This document shows positions 31,452 to 38,860 of a DNA stretch of 41,742 nt, piece by piece. The translations under genes were made by a program, and so were the position numbers. The notes below the pieces were generated by a model. The model saw only the letters and a program-made list of their open reading frames with translations, was not told where the DNA came from and ran no database searches. This stretch comes from an uncultured Oscillospiraceae bacterium. Its GTDB lineage: Bacteria > Bacillota > Clostridia > Oscillospirales > Oscillospiraceae. Location of the stretch: NCBI GenBank assembly GCA_944386995.1, contig CALXDF010000034.1, positions 1-41,742 on the forward strand, given 5' to 3'. Each line of letters begins with the position of its first letter. The first letter of the stretch is position 1.

Positions 31452-32672
31452 TTACAGCTTTCCCTGATCCCGCAGTGCCAGAATCGTATCCGGCAGGCCC
31501 CACAGGTTGATAAACCCGGTGGCATCAGACTGGTTATAGTCGCTCTCCTCAAAGGTAACAATTTTCTCGGAATACAGGCTCTCGGGAGACGTGACGCCGG
31601 CGGTGATGATGTTGCCCTTGTAGAGCTTCAGCTTCACCTGACCGGTAACGTGCTCCTGGGTCTTGACGGCAAACGCCTGAAGGGCCTCCCGCAGGGGGCT
31701 GAACCACTTGCCGTTGTACACCAGATCCGCAAAGTCCACGGCGAGCTTGCGCTTCATGTGCATGGTGTCCTTGTCCACAGTGATCTGCTCCAGGATCTCG
31801 TGGGCCCGGTACAGGATGGTGCCGCCCGGCGTCTCATAGAGGCCGCGGTCCTTCATACCGGTCAGCCGGTTCTCCACAATATCCAGCAGGCCAATGCCGT
31901 TCTCTCCGCCCAGCTTGTTGAGCTTGCGGATGATATCGCTGGCCTTCATCTTCTCGCCATTGATGGCCACGGGCACACCCTTGACAAAATCCATCGTCAG
32001 GTAAGCGGGTGCGTCGGGCGCCATCGCCGGAGATACACTCATCTCCAGAAAGCCGGGCTTGTCATACTGAGGCTCGTTGGCGGGGTCCTCCAGATCCAGC
32101 CCCTCATGGCTCAGGTGCCACAGGTTCTTATCCTTGGAATAATTGGTCTCCCGGTTAATTTTCAGAGGCACATTGTGCGCCTCGGCATAATCGATCTCCT
32201 CGTCACGGCCCTTGATGTTCCACTCACGCCAGGGGGCAATCACCTTCATTTCAGGGGCAAAGTGCTTGATAGCCAGTTCAAAACGGATCTGGTCGTTGCC
32301 CTTCCCGGTGCAGCCATGGGCAATGGCGTCGGCCCCCTCCTTCTTGGCAATCTCTACCAGGCGCTTGGCAATAATCGGACGGGCAAAGGCGGTACCCAGC
32401 AGATAGCCCTCGTAGGTGGCCCCCATCATCATAGAGGGGATGATCACATCGTCCACCATTTCGTCCACAATATTTTCGATGTACAGCTTGCTGGCGCCGG
32501 TCTTGATCGCCTTCTCCTCCAGACCGTCCAATTCATCGTTCTGTCCCACGTCGCCCGCTACGGCAATGATCTCCGGATTGTTGTAGTTCTCCTTGAGCCA
32601 GGGGATAATGATAGATGTATCCAAACCGCCGGAATAGGCCAGTACGATTTTTTTGATCTCTTGTTTCTCCAT
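31452..32672 (-). CDS. argG: Argininosuccinate synthase
   Basis: This 406-residue ATP pyrophosphatase joins citrulline and aspartate. The N-type loop is [14 protein letters not shown] (residues 10-23). Other landmarks are [34 protein letters not shown] and [12 protein letters not shown]. The length is typical. It is the first gene of argG-H-C-J-B-D, preceded by a GCGGAGG site and a promoter covered by an ARG box, so it should be repressed by arginine through ArgR/AhrC. Confidence 0.97.
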   Translation of the reverse strand: MEKQEIKKIVLAYSGGLDTSIIIPWLKENYNNPEIIAVAGDVGQNDELDGLEEKAIKTGASKLYIENIVDEMVDDVIIPSMMMGATYEGYLLGTAFARPIIAKRLVEIAKKEGADAIAHGCTGKGNDQIRFELAIKHFAPEMKVIAPWREWNIKGRDEEIDYAEAHNVPLKINRETNYSKDKNLWHLSHEGLDLEDPANEPQYDKPGFLEMSVSPAMAPDAPAYLTMDFVKGVPVAINGEKMKASDIIRKLNKLGGENGIGLLDIVENRLTGMKDRGLYETPGGTILYRAHEILEQITVDKDTMHMKRKLAVDFADLVYNGKWFSPLREALQAFAVKTQEHVTGQVKLKLYKGNIITAGVTSPESLYSEKIVTFEESDYNQSDATGFINLWGLPDTILALRDQGKL

Positions 32673-32720
32673 ATCTGAATTCCTCCGCTTTCGCCTGTGG
32701 TGTTTTGATTTTGTGTATGT

Positions 32721-32750
32721 ATTATACGTCTTTTATGAATAAATATTCAA
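32721..32750 (-). promoter_or_regulatory. Promoter of the arginine operon
   Basis: TTGAAT, 18 bp, TATAAT on the minus strand, about 42 nt of leader before argG. The -35 and half of the spacer lie inside the ARG box. Confidence 0.75.
32736..32749. promoter_or_regulatory. ARG box (ArgR/AhrC operator)
   Basis: TGAATAAATATTCA: perfect 6-bp arms TGAATA/TATTCA, matching the known ArgR/AhrC box. It overlaps the -35, the position expected for repression. Confidence 0.85.
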
Positions 32751-32815
32751 TACTCGTTTCCTACAGTTTTCCTCCGCTTCTCTGCGCACATTTTGTATAT
32801 ATATACCAGTCCATG

Positions 32816-32849
32816 AAAAAACCGCCGGGGAACAGGTGTTCTCCGGCGG
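32816..32849 (-). terminator. Rho-independent terminator of the hemolysin III gene
   Basis: A 12-bp stem (32822-32833 with 32838-32849, one G-T pair), 4-nt loop, then TTTTTT on the minus strand. Confidence 0.9.
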
Positions 32850-32893
32850 CTGCAAATGAATAGGAGAGGCGCTTATTCAAAGTGATACCGTTT

Positions 32894-33538
32894 CTACAGA
32901 CAGTACAGCAGTACGCAGAAGTATTGCAGAATACTTCCCAGCAGCACAAAAATGTGAAACACAAAGTGCATATAATGTCTTTTTGACGTGTAGAACGCAA
33001 TCCCCAGAGTGTAGGCAATCCCGCCCGACAGCAGCAGCAAAAATCCTGCCGCCGGCAACACCTGTGTTACCGTCCGCACCGCCGGAAATACCAGCCACCC
33101 CATGGCGGCATACAACACCAGGGACACTTTGTTGAAGCGGTTGAGATCAATGATCTTTAAGGCGATGCCTACGACTGCCAGCAGGGAGTTAATGCCAATC
33201 AGAATCCACCCAAGCTGCCCGCCCAGAGTCAGCAGCGCCAACGGAATGTAGGTCCCCAGAATCAGGAGAAAAATGGAGCAGTGGTCCAGCACCCGCAGCC
33301 GGCGCTTCGCCGTCGGCGCAGTAACCCCGTGGTATACCGTGGAGGCCACATACAGCAGAATAAGGCTGGCAGCGTACAGGCTGACCCCAACCACAGCCTG
33401 TGCGCTGCCGGACAGAGCCGCCTTGATCACCAGAGGCACCGCTCCTGCGGCCGCCAGCAGCGCCCCCACACCGTGGGAGACGGTATTGGCAATCTCCTCG
33501 CCCCGCGTCTGGGGCCGGACCACCGTTGTTTTTTTCAT
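32894..33538 (-). CDS. Hemolysin III family membrane protein (YqfA/PAQR-like)
   Basis: This 214-residue integral membrane protein has about seven hydrophobic helices. Family landmarks are EEIANTVSHGVGALLAAAG near the start, YVASTVYHGVTAP with a conserved Ser and His, LDHCSIFLLILGTY with the Asp-His pair, and HYMHFVFHIFVLLGS near the end. These residues form the metal-binding set shared with PAQR receptors. Some members are called hemolysins, but the bacterial role is usually in membrane homeostasis. The start at 33538 is preceded by GGAAAGGAG. A long inverted repeat overlaps its promoter. Confidence 0.92.
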   Translation of the reverse strand: MKKTTVVRPQTRGEEIANTVSHGVGALLAAAGAVPLVIKAALSGSAQAVVGVSLYAASLILLYVASTVYHGVTAPTAKRRLRVLDHCSIFLLILGTYIPLALLTLGGQLGWILIGINSLLAVVGIALKIIDLNRFNKVSLVLYAAMGWLVFPAVRTVTQVLPAAGFLLLLSGGIAYTLGIAFYTSKRHYMHFVFHIFVLLGSILQYFCVLLYCL

Positions 33539-33554
33539 AGCAACTCCTTTCCGG

Positions 33555-33607
33555 TTTTTGAAACCGCCATATCTAATATTTAATATTAGTATATGCAGTT
33601 TCAAAAA
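33555..33607. promoter_or_regulatory. Long imperfect palindrome over the hemolysin III promoter
   Basis: Two 26-bp arms around T33581, 20 of 26 positions complementary without gaps. The core CTAATATT-T-AATATTAG (33573-33589) and the outer ends TTTTTGAAAC / GTTTCAAAAA are perfect. It covers the -10, the predicted start site and part of the spacer, so it is more likely a DNA operator than an RNA structure. Confidence 0.55.
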
Positions 33608-33616
33608 ATAAGTCAA
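33588..33616 (-). promoter_or_regulatory. Sigma-A promoter of the hemolysin III gene
   Basis: TTGACT, 17 bp, TATACT on the minus strand, 50 bp upstream of the start codon. Confidence 0.78.
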
Positions 33617-33649
33617 GACATTTTTTAAGGCAGCATGTCGCTCGGCATA

Positions 33650-33678
33650 TTGCATTTCCCTAAAATCTCGGCTATACT
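33650..33678 (+). promoter_or_regulatory. Sigma-A promoter of the DUF1836 gene
   Basis: TTGCAT, 17 bp, TATACT. It is divergent from the hemolysin III promoter, 34 bp away, and has a short leader of about 22 nt. Confidence 0.65.
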
Positions 33679-33706
33679 GTTGCACAAGAAGAAAGGAGGC
33701 TCTCCA

Positions 33707-34234
33707 ATGGAAGACCTTTTGCGGTCGTGGGAGGAGCAGCTGCGCGTCTACGACCTGCCCGAGTGGGACAGCTTGCCGGAACTGGAACTCTACATGGACC
33801 AGGTGGTTCTGCTGCTTTCCCGCTATCTGACATTTTTCTCCCAGGGGGAGGAGGAAAAAATCATCACGCCCAGCATTGTCAACAACTACGTGCGCATGAA
33901 GGTCATGCCTGCCCCCACTAAGAAGCGGTACAGCCGCATCCATATCGCCTATCTGCTGATGATCTGCACGCTCAAGCAAAGTCTCAGCATTGCCGTGATC
34001 CGGAAGCTGTTGCCCCTGGAACTGGACGAGGAGCAGGTACGCGTCCAGTATACCCGCTTTGTGACAATCTATCGGGCTGCCGCCGCCCACTTCTCCCAGA
34101 TCTTGCAGGACGCCCCGGCCAACGGACAGAGTCTGGACGTTCTGCCCGCAGGGATGGCAATTCTTTCCTGTCTCAGCAAATCCCTGACCGACTACCTGCT
34201 GCGGGACCTGCCCGGCGAAAAGGCGGACAAGTAA
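33707..34234 (+). CDS. DUF1836 family protein
   Basis: A 175-residue cytoplasmic protein matching the DUF1836 family by its conserved block IITPSIVNNYVRMKVMP, then KKRYSRIHIAYLLMI and LKQSLSIAVIRKLL (about residues 58-110). The family has a predicted helix-turn-helix-like core (the KRYSRIHIAYLLMI helix resembles MerR-type DNA-binding segments) and is widespread in Firmicutes, with no established function. The start at 33707 follows GAAAGGAGG. Being divergent from hemolysin III across a palindrome-rich region, it is a candidate regulator of that gene; this is inference. Confidence 0.85.
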   Translation: MEDLLRSWEEQLRVYDLPEWDSLPELELYMDQVVLLLSRYLTFFSQGEEEKIITPSIVNNYVRMKVMPAPTKKRYSRIHIAYLLMICTLKQSLSIAVIRKLLPLELDEEQVRVQYTRFVTIYRAAAAHFSQILQDAPANGQSLDVLPAGMAILSCLSKSLTDYLLRDLPGEKADK

Positions 34235-34245
34235 CCCGCCCAGGC

Positions 34246-34285
34246 AAAAAACGACGGGCCCCCATCTGAATCAGATGGGGGCCCG
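34246..34285 (-). terminator. Rho-independent terminator of the ymdB-trmO operon
   Basis: A 14-bp stem (34255-34268 with 34272-34285) with a 3-nt loop. On the minus strand TCGTTTTTT follows. It begins 12 bp after the DUF1836 stop and may serve both strands. Confidence 0.85.
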
Positions 34286-34289
34286 CAGC

Positions 34290-35006
34290 CTACTTCAATT
34301 TCTGTTCCAGCCGGGCCACACTGCGGACAGTCAGCGTCTCTCCAGCCACTGTAAAGCGCACATTATAACCAGCAAAATCCATGCCATAGACCCGGTCAGG
34401 GTCGTCCTGATAGGATGGCCTGGGGTCCTGCCTCAGCACCCCTACCAGAGGCGCCCGCTGCTCCGGCGGCAGGCACTCCAGCAGTTCCGGCGGAAATTCT
34501 ACCGCCAGCTTCCGCCGCTCCACCGCATCGGCAAATCCCCCGCGGCTGTCGGGGTAACTGTCGGCATAGGGCACATAGGGCTTGATGTCGAAAATCGGCG
34601 TACCGTCCACCAGATCTGCCCCTGATATGCGGAGCACCGGCCCCAGGTCAGGATGGTACTCGATCCCCTCCAGCCCAACGGCAGAAAGGCCCAGGGCATT
34701 GGGGCGGAAAGGGGAACGGGTGGCAAATACGCCCACCCGCTGGTTCCCCCCCAGCCTGGGCGGGCGCACGGTGGGGGACCACTCCTGACGGAGGGCCTGA
34801 TGGAATCGCCAGATCAGCCAAATACGGTCGAATCCCTCCAGCCCGCGCACCGCCTCCCGGCTTTGGTACTTGGGTGTGAATACCACAGTTGCCTGCACAT
34901 CCGCCACCAGCCCGCTCTGCCTTGGCACGCCGAACTTAGTGGCAAAAGGGCTGCGGATATGGGCGATGGCTTCAATGGTGGCCAGATCACCGTTTCCCGC
35001 GGTCAT
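34290..35006 (-). CDS. trmO: tRNA (N6-threonylcarbamoyladenosine37-N6)-methyltransferase TrmO
   Basis: This 238-residue TsaA/TrmO-family SAM-dependent enzyme methylates t6A37 of tRNA-Thr. It has the N-terminal beta-barrel with IAHIRSPFATKFGVPRQSG, GLEGFDRIWLIWRFH, VGVFATRSPFRPNALGLSAV and DGTPIFDIKPYVPYAD, all characteristic of the family, and a C-terminal domain around DPRPSYQDDPDRVYGM. The start at 35006 overlaps the previous stop (ATGA), better than an ATG five codons earlier. It is the last gene of the ymdB operon. Confidence 0.93.
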   Translation of the reverse strand: MTAGNGDLATIEAIAHIRSPFATKFGVPRQSGLVADVQATVVFTPKYQSREAVRGLEGFDRIWLIWRFHQALRQEWSPTVRPPRLGGNQRVGVFATRSPFRPNALGLSAVGLEGIEYHPDLGPVLRISGADLVDGTPIFDIKPYVPYADSYPDSRGGFADAVERRKLAVEFPPELLECLPPEQRAPLVGVLRQDPRPSYQDDPDRVYGMDFAGYNVRFTVAGETLTVRSVARLEQKLK

Positions 35007-35755
35007 GGTGTGATGGCCCACACCCGCGCGGGCAGACCCGTGGCCCCCTCAATCCGGGGATAGGACACCACCGCCACCGCGCCGGCAGGAGCCACCTTGT
35101 CCAGATTGCACAGCAGCTCCACCTGGAGCTTGCCATGACTCAGCACATAGCGCTCACAGGCCAGATCCCCTGCCTGCGCCGCCAGCGCGGAGGCGTCGGT
35201 GTCAATGGTCTCATGGCCGTTGGCGGCGGCATTTCTCGTCTCGTAGATATATTGCAGGGCTTCCAGAGACCAGCCGGGGGTGTGCTCGCCGCCCTCGGCA
35301 TCAAAGTTGCTCAGTGCATTCATATCCGGCCAGCGCCCACCCCAGTCGGTACGAATGACCACCATGGCCCCGTCGGGGATGGGGCCGTATTTTGCCTCAT
35401 AGTCCCGGAGATCCTGGGCAGTAACCGCATAGTGAACGTCCGCCTTCACCTTCTCGCTCACATCCACCACGCACAGCGGGAATACCAGATCCTCCGGGCC
35501 AAAGGTCTCCGACAGGACGCCGTCCTTGGTGAAATGGCCGGGAAAGTCGATGTGGGTGCCAAACTGGCCGGGGAACTTAAAGGTCTGGATCAGGCAGTCC
35601 AGCATGGGATTGCCCCAGTCATAGACCGTCTTGGACAGCTCTACCGACCCCTCCGGGATCCCGGCCCAATAGGGGCTGTCGTTGTTGAGGGAATGGGAAA
35701 GCTCCACCCATTTATACTGTTTCGCCTTTCCCAAAGCCTGCCACAGTTCGTACAT
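35003..35755 (-). CDS. Cyclase family metallohydrolase (kynurenine formamidase-like)
   Basis: This 250-residue member of the cyclase family has the metal motif FGTHIDFPGHF, preceded by WVELSHSLNNDSPYW and followed by MVVIRTDWGGRW and HTPGWSLEALQYI. Relatives are kynurenine formamidase and polyketide or isatin hydrolases. The substrate here is unknown. The start at 35755 is preferred because AAAAGGAG lies 9 nt upstream; an alternative ATG at 35818 (21 codons longer, weaker GGAG) cannot be excluded. Its stop overlaps trmO by 4 bp, and it lies 100 bp after the phosphoesterase gene. Confidence 0.88.
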   Translation of the reverse strand: MYELWQALGKAKQYKWVELSHSLNNDSPYWAGIPEGSVELSKTVYDWGNPMLDCLIQTFKFPGQFGTHIDFPGHFTKDGVLSETFGPEDLVFPLCVVDVSEKVKADVHYAVTAQDLRDYEAKYGPIPDGAMVVIRTDWGGRWPDMNALSNFDAEGGEHTPGWSLEALQYIYETRNAAANGHETIDTDASALAAQAGDLACERYVLSHGKLQVELLCNLDKVAPAGAVAVVSYPRIEGATGLPARVWAITP

Positions 35756-35855
35756 ACGTTCACACTCCTTTTCAAAAATTTGTGCTATCAACGGCTCCGT
35801 GCCGGATGTTTCTCCCATGGATTCTCCGCCGCAAAAGAGGTGCTCGGAAGAAAGT

Positions 35856-36932
35856 CTACCGATCCCGGCCGTCCATAGCTGCCAGACCAAACCGGACCGC
35901 CTGGACGATCTTTGTCCGCTCCCTCTCGTCATCCGCCCTCTCATACTGCCGCCGCAGCTCCTGGAGAAACAAACCCCGGAGGGAGTCCTCCTCCGCCCGC
36001 CGCCAGATATCCTCCCCCGCCCGGGTCTGATCCCGCAGTTCCAGGCTGTAGAACCGATGGGCGAAAGCTGTCTCCAGGGCGGGCAGGTCCACCCCCGCCT
36101 CTCCGGTCTCCCCGGTAAAAACCACCCGGAGAATATCCGCGGCAGAAAAGGGGCTCACCGCCGCCTCCAGCCGCTCCCTGGGGTCGGCGTCCGTCACGTC
36201 CACTGTCACGGTCTCATAGCGTCGGCGGCACAGGGGAATGAACTCTGCCTCCACCTTCCCCGGCAGCGCCTCCACCAGGAGGACACCCTTCTCCCCCAGC
36301 TCGTCGAACCCGCGCCCCTCCGGGCAGCCGGGGTAGGCGTAGGCGGTCTCCCCCTGGCACTGCAGGCCGCTGTACTGGTGGATATGGCCCAGGGCCAAGT
36401 AGGTAAGGCCGCTCCCAGCGATCTGCTCCTTGGTGATGGGATCATAAGGACCGGGATTCAGATCTGCGTGGAGGCACAGGATCTGAGGCTTATCCGAGGG
36501 CGGCGCAAGAAACCCCGCCAGCAGACTCTCCCCTTGCTCCTCCGCAGTAAAGGCGGCGCCGTACACCACACCGGCGGACAACTCCACGCGCTCTATATTT
36601 TTACTGGTAAACAGATGTACGTTTTCCGGCCACTCCACCAGGCAGTAAGGGCTGCGGCTGTGGTAGGGATCGTGGTTCCCCGGGGCAATGAACACAGGGC
36701 AGCGGATGCTCCCCAGGGCGCGGGCCATCGTCTCGATCGTCTCCCGATATACGCGTTCCCCGTCAAACAGGTCTCCGCCGAGCAGCACCGCGTCCACCTG
36801 CCGGGAATTGGCCAGGTTGGCCAACCGGTCCAGCAGGTCCCGGCTCTCCCGCCGGCGCTCCCGGGCCTTTTCGGCGCTGAGTCCCCGGAAGGGACTGTCC
36901 AGATGGAAGTCTGCGGCGTGGAGCAGCCTCAT
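35856..36932 (-). CDS. SbcD/YhaO-like metallophosphoesterase (DNA repair exonuclease family)
   Basis: This 358-residue calcineurin-like phosphoesterase of the SbcD/Mre11/YhaO group has motifs LLHAADFHLDSPF (metal Asp and His), LLGGDLFDGE, APGNHDPYH, ILCLHADLN and YLALGHIHQYS. The region after about residue 240 is a capping domain like that of YhaO. SbcD-type nucleases usually work with an SbcC/YhaN ATPase encoded next door, but none is in this window. The start at 36932 overlaps the ybaK stop (ATGA) with GGAGG upstream. Function in DNA end processing is the family assumption, not shown here. Confidence 0.88.
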   Translation of the reverse strand: MRLLHAADFHLDSPFRGLSAEKARERRRESRDLLDRLANLANSRQVDAVLLGGDLFDGERVYRETIETMARALGSIRCPVFIAPGNHDPYHSRSPYCLVEWPENVHLFTSKNIERVELSAGVVYGAAFTAEEQGESLLAGFLAPPSDKPQILCLHADLNPGPYDPITKEQIAGSGLTYLALGHIHQYSGLQCQGETAYAYPGCPEGRGFDELGEKGVLLVEALPGKVEAEFIPLCRRRYETVTVDVTDADPRERLEAAVSPFSAADILRVVFTGETGEAGVDLPALETAFAHRFYSLELRDQTRAGEDIWRRAEEDSLRGLFLQELRRQYERADDERERTKIVQAVRFGLAAMDGRDR

Positions 36933-37411
36933 TCCTGGGCCTCCTGCCACCCTTTGCAGACATCCACCCACCTATCACTTTTTGCGTATCGGGAAAGTTC
37001 GTCGCAGGTCAGCTCAATGGCACTGTTGCTGCTGCCGGCAGCGGGATAGACCGTGTCAAACCGGCGCAGAGACTCGTCCAGATACACCTCCACTCCATCG
37101 TTCACTGCAAAGGGGCACACACCGCCCACGGCATGGCCCACCCGCTCCACCGCCTCCTCGGGCGTGAGCATCTTGGCTTTTCCGCCAAAGGCGGCCTTAT
37201 ACTTGCCGTTGTCCACTTTGGCATCCCCGGCAGCCACCACCAGGAGGGTCCGGTCATCCAGCTTGAAACTCAGCGTCTTAGCGATGCGCTGCGGCGCCAC
37301 TCCCAGGGCCTGGGCTGCCAGCTCCACAGTGGCACTGGATACGGGAAACTCCTGGACCCTATCTTCAATGCCCAGGGAGCGAAAATAGGCACGGACTTTT
37401 TCAATGGACAT
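36929..37411 (-). CDS. YbaK/EbsC-family aminoacyl-tRNA deacylase
   Basis: This 160-residue YbaK/ProX-fold protein has the conserved lysine segment RIAKTLSFKLDD, a VVAAGDAKVDNGKYKAAFG strand-helix, GHAVGGVCPFAV (the GxxxGGxxP loop) and a C-terminal IELTCDELSRYA. The family removes misacylated amino acids, mostly Cys or Ala from tRNA-Pro; the exact tRNA here is not determined. The start at 37411 has AAAGGAG 11 nt upstream. It couples to the phosphoesterase gene by an ATGA overlap. Confidence 0.9.
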   Translation of the reverse strand: MSIEKVRAYFRSLGIEDRVQEFPVSSATVELAAQALGVAPQRIAKTLSFKLDDRTLLVVAAGDAKVDNGKYKAAFGGKAKMLTPEEAVERVGHAVGGVCPFAVNDGVEVYLDESLRRFDTVYPAAGSSNSAIELTCDELSRYAKSDRWVDVCKGWQEAQE

Positions 37412-37472
37412 GACTATTGTTCTCCTTTTCTGATTCTGATTCAAATGGTTTTCAAGCAGCTTGGTCCTTTCC

Positions 37473-38246
37473 TCACCGCAGGTCAATCCGCTCCACGGCG
37501 GTACACAAACCTGTGTCGCTGTCCAGCGTAAACACCGCCCCCTGGAGCTTGCAGGCACCGGGGGCCACCTGGTAGCGGCCGGGAAGTCCCCCCAGGAACA
37601 GTTCAATACTCTGCTCCGGCCGGATGCCCAGCACAGAGCGCACCGGGCCGGTCATACCCAGGTCCGTGATGTAGCCGGTGCCCTTGTCCAACACCTGTTC
37701 ATCGGCGGTGGGAACGTGGGTATGGGTGCCCCAGAGGGCCGAAACCCGGCCGTCCAGGTAGTAGCCCATGGCCAGCTTCTCACTGGTGGCCTCGGCATGG
37801 AAATCCACCAGGGTAAAGGTGGGCCGCTCCCCCCGGAGCAGGCCGTCCGCCACGGTAAAGGGGTTGTCCGCGTGGAAGTCAAGGTCACACCGTCCGATCA
37901 GGTTCATTACCGCGATCTGCACCCGGCCGCAGTCATAGACGCCATATCCCCGTCCCGGTGCCCGGCTGGTATAGTTGGCCGGGCGCAGGAGATAAGGACT
38001 CTCCTCCAGCAGTTCTGCGATCTGGGGCCGATTGAAGGTGTGGTTGCCCAGGGTAATGACATCGGCCCCGGCGGAGAAGATGTCCTCTGCTTGGTCCGCT
38101 GTCAGCCCCACACCGGAGACGTTTTCCCCGTTGACCACCGTAAACGTGATGTCCTTCCACTGTTTCAGACTCCGCAGGTGGCGGCGCAGATGCGCAAGCC
38201 CGCTCTCCCCCACCACGTCGCCCACGGCCAGCACATGGTACAGCAT
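37473..38246 (-). CDS. ymdB: YmdB-type metallophosphoesterase
   Basis: This 257-residue phosphoesterase matches the YmdB family, known in Bacillus as a 2-prime,3-prime-cyclic-nucleotide phosphodiesterase that affects biofilm and motility switching. Visible motifs: LAVGDVVGESGL, VNGENVSGVGLT, VITLGNHTFNR, LVDFHAEATSEK and LWGTHTHVPTAD, ending with a TDLGMTGP segment typical of the family. It heads a five-gene operon with its own promoter, 62 bp before ybaK. A GGGGAGAG site precedes the ATG. Confidence 0.94.
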   Translation of the reverse strand: MLYHVLAVGDVVGESGLAHLRRHLRSLKQWKDITFTVVNGENVSGVGLTADQAEDIFSAGADVITLGNHTFNRPQIAELLEESPYLLRPANYTSRAPGRGYGVYDCGRVQIAVMNLIGRCDLDFHADNPFTVADGLLRGERPTFTLVDFHAEATSEKLAMGYYLDGRVSALWGTHTHVPTADEQVLDKGTGYITDLGMTGPVRSVLGIRPEQSIELFLGGLPGRYQVAPGACKLQGAVFTLDSDTGLCTAVERIDLR

Positions 38247-38279
38247 TTCTCTCCCCGCCCTTTGCGTTCAGATGACTCC

Positions 38280-38308
38280 ATTATACGCAAAACGCACACA
38301 GATTGCAA
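38280..38308 (-). promoter_or_regulatory. Sigma-A promoter of the ymdB operon
   Basis: TTGCAA, 17 bp, TATAAT on the minus strand. Its -35 is only 9 bp from the -35 of the divergent small-gene promoter, so the two may interfere or share an activator. Confidence 0.7.
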
Positions 38309-38317
38309 GGTGCGGCG

Positions 38318-38346
38318 TTGACAGCGTCCATCCGCCTTCATTTAAT
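38318..38346 (+). promoter_or_regulatory. Sigma-A promoter of the small membrane-protein gene
   Basis: TTGACA, 17 bp, TTTAAT; near-consensus. It is followed at 38381 by AAAGGAGGG and an ATG at 38396. Confidence 0.75.
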
Positions 38347-38395
38347 ATAATAATAGGAGCAGCAGACGCAATTTTCCTGTAAAGGAGGGACGCGG

Positions 38396-38694
38396 ATGAA
38401 GGTCTATAACGGGAAACTCCTGGCGCTGACGGTCCTGGGCGGCGGGGGGGGGAGGTCCTCTTCCGAAGATTATTTGGTCGCTGGGCCGGCTTCATGCGCT
38501 ACCTCCATTTGTACGCCATAGTGCTGGGCATCGCGCTGTGCTGTATCCCGGGCTTTCCCTGGCTCGGCGTGGCCGTCATTTGCGCCGCGCTCATTTACAT
38601 CATTGTGCTGGGCACTGTCCTGCGCCGGGTCATGAAAAAGGGGCTGGACCGAGGGGAGTCTCCGGAGGCAGCATCCGGGGACAAAGTAAAATAG
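38396..38694 (+). pseudogene. Small membrane protein gene, frame broken at a G9 tract
   Basis: From an ATG with an ideal AAAGGAGGG site, the frame reads 41 codons (MKVYNGKLLALTVLGGGGG, then RSSSEDY) and stops at 38521. In the next frame, open through 38694, the protein continues from the G-run as EVLFRRLFGRWAGF followed by MRYLHLYAIVLGIALCC, a second hydrophobic helix and a charged C-terminus (RRVMKKGLDRG). One extra G (or two fewer) in the run at 38444-38452 would join both parts into about 100 residues with two membrane helices. The internal ATG at 38494 has no ribosome binding site, so the joined form is probably the real protein. Either slippage, phase variation or a sequencing error is possible. 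The gene has its own promoter and terminator; function unknown. Confidence 0.65.
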
Positions 38695-38705
38695 CGATAT
38701 GATCT

Positions 38706-38744
38706 CGGGGCGGCCCCCTCTGGGGCCGTCCCGCTGATTCTTTT
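38706..38744 (+). terminator. Rho-independent terminator of the small membrane-protein gene
   Basis: A 12-bp GC stem (38706-38717 with 38722-38733, one G-T) with loop CTCT, then CTGATTCTTTTC. Confidence 0.75.
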
Positions 38745-38777
38745 CCCCCGGGTACTGGCAAAATCCACCGGGTTTTA

Positions 38778-38806
38778 TTGACATCCTACCGCCGCCTGGG
38801 TATAAT
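38778..38806 (+). promoter_or_regulatory. Perfect consensus sigma-A promoter of the glycosyltransferase operon
   Basis: TTGACA, 17 bp, TATAAT: both hexamers and the spacing are consensus. The leader carries a 9-bp direct repeat GGTTCTATC (38821-38829, 38838-38846). Confidence 0.88.
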
Positions 38807-38860
38807 AGAGTCCGAATTTCGGTTCTATCAGAAACCGGGTTCTATCCAAGGAGGCCCCTT

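Noticed and set aside
31142..31561. Overlapping minus- and plus-strand frames in the argG-argH gap
   Set aside because: Arg/Gly/Pro-rich translations with no family resemblance; the gap is better explained by the hairpin leader.
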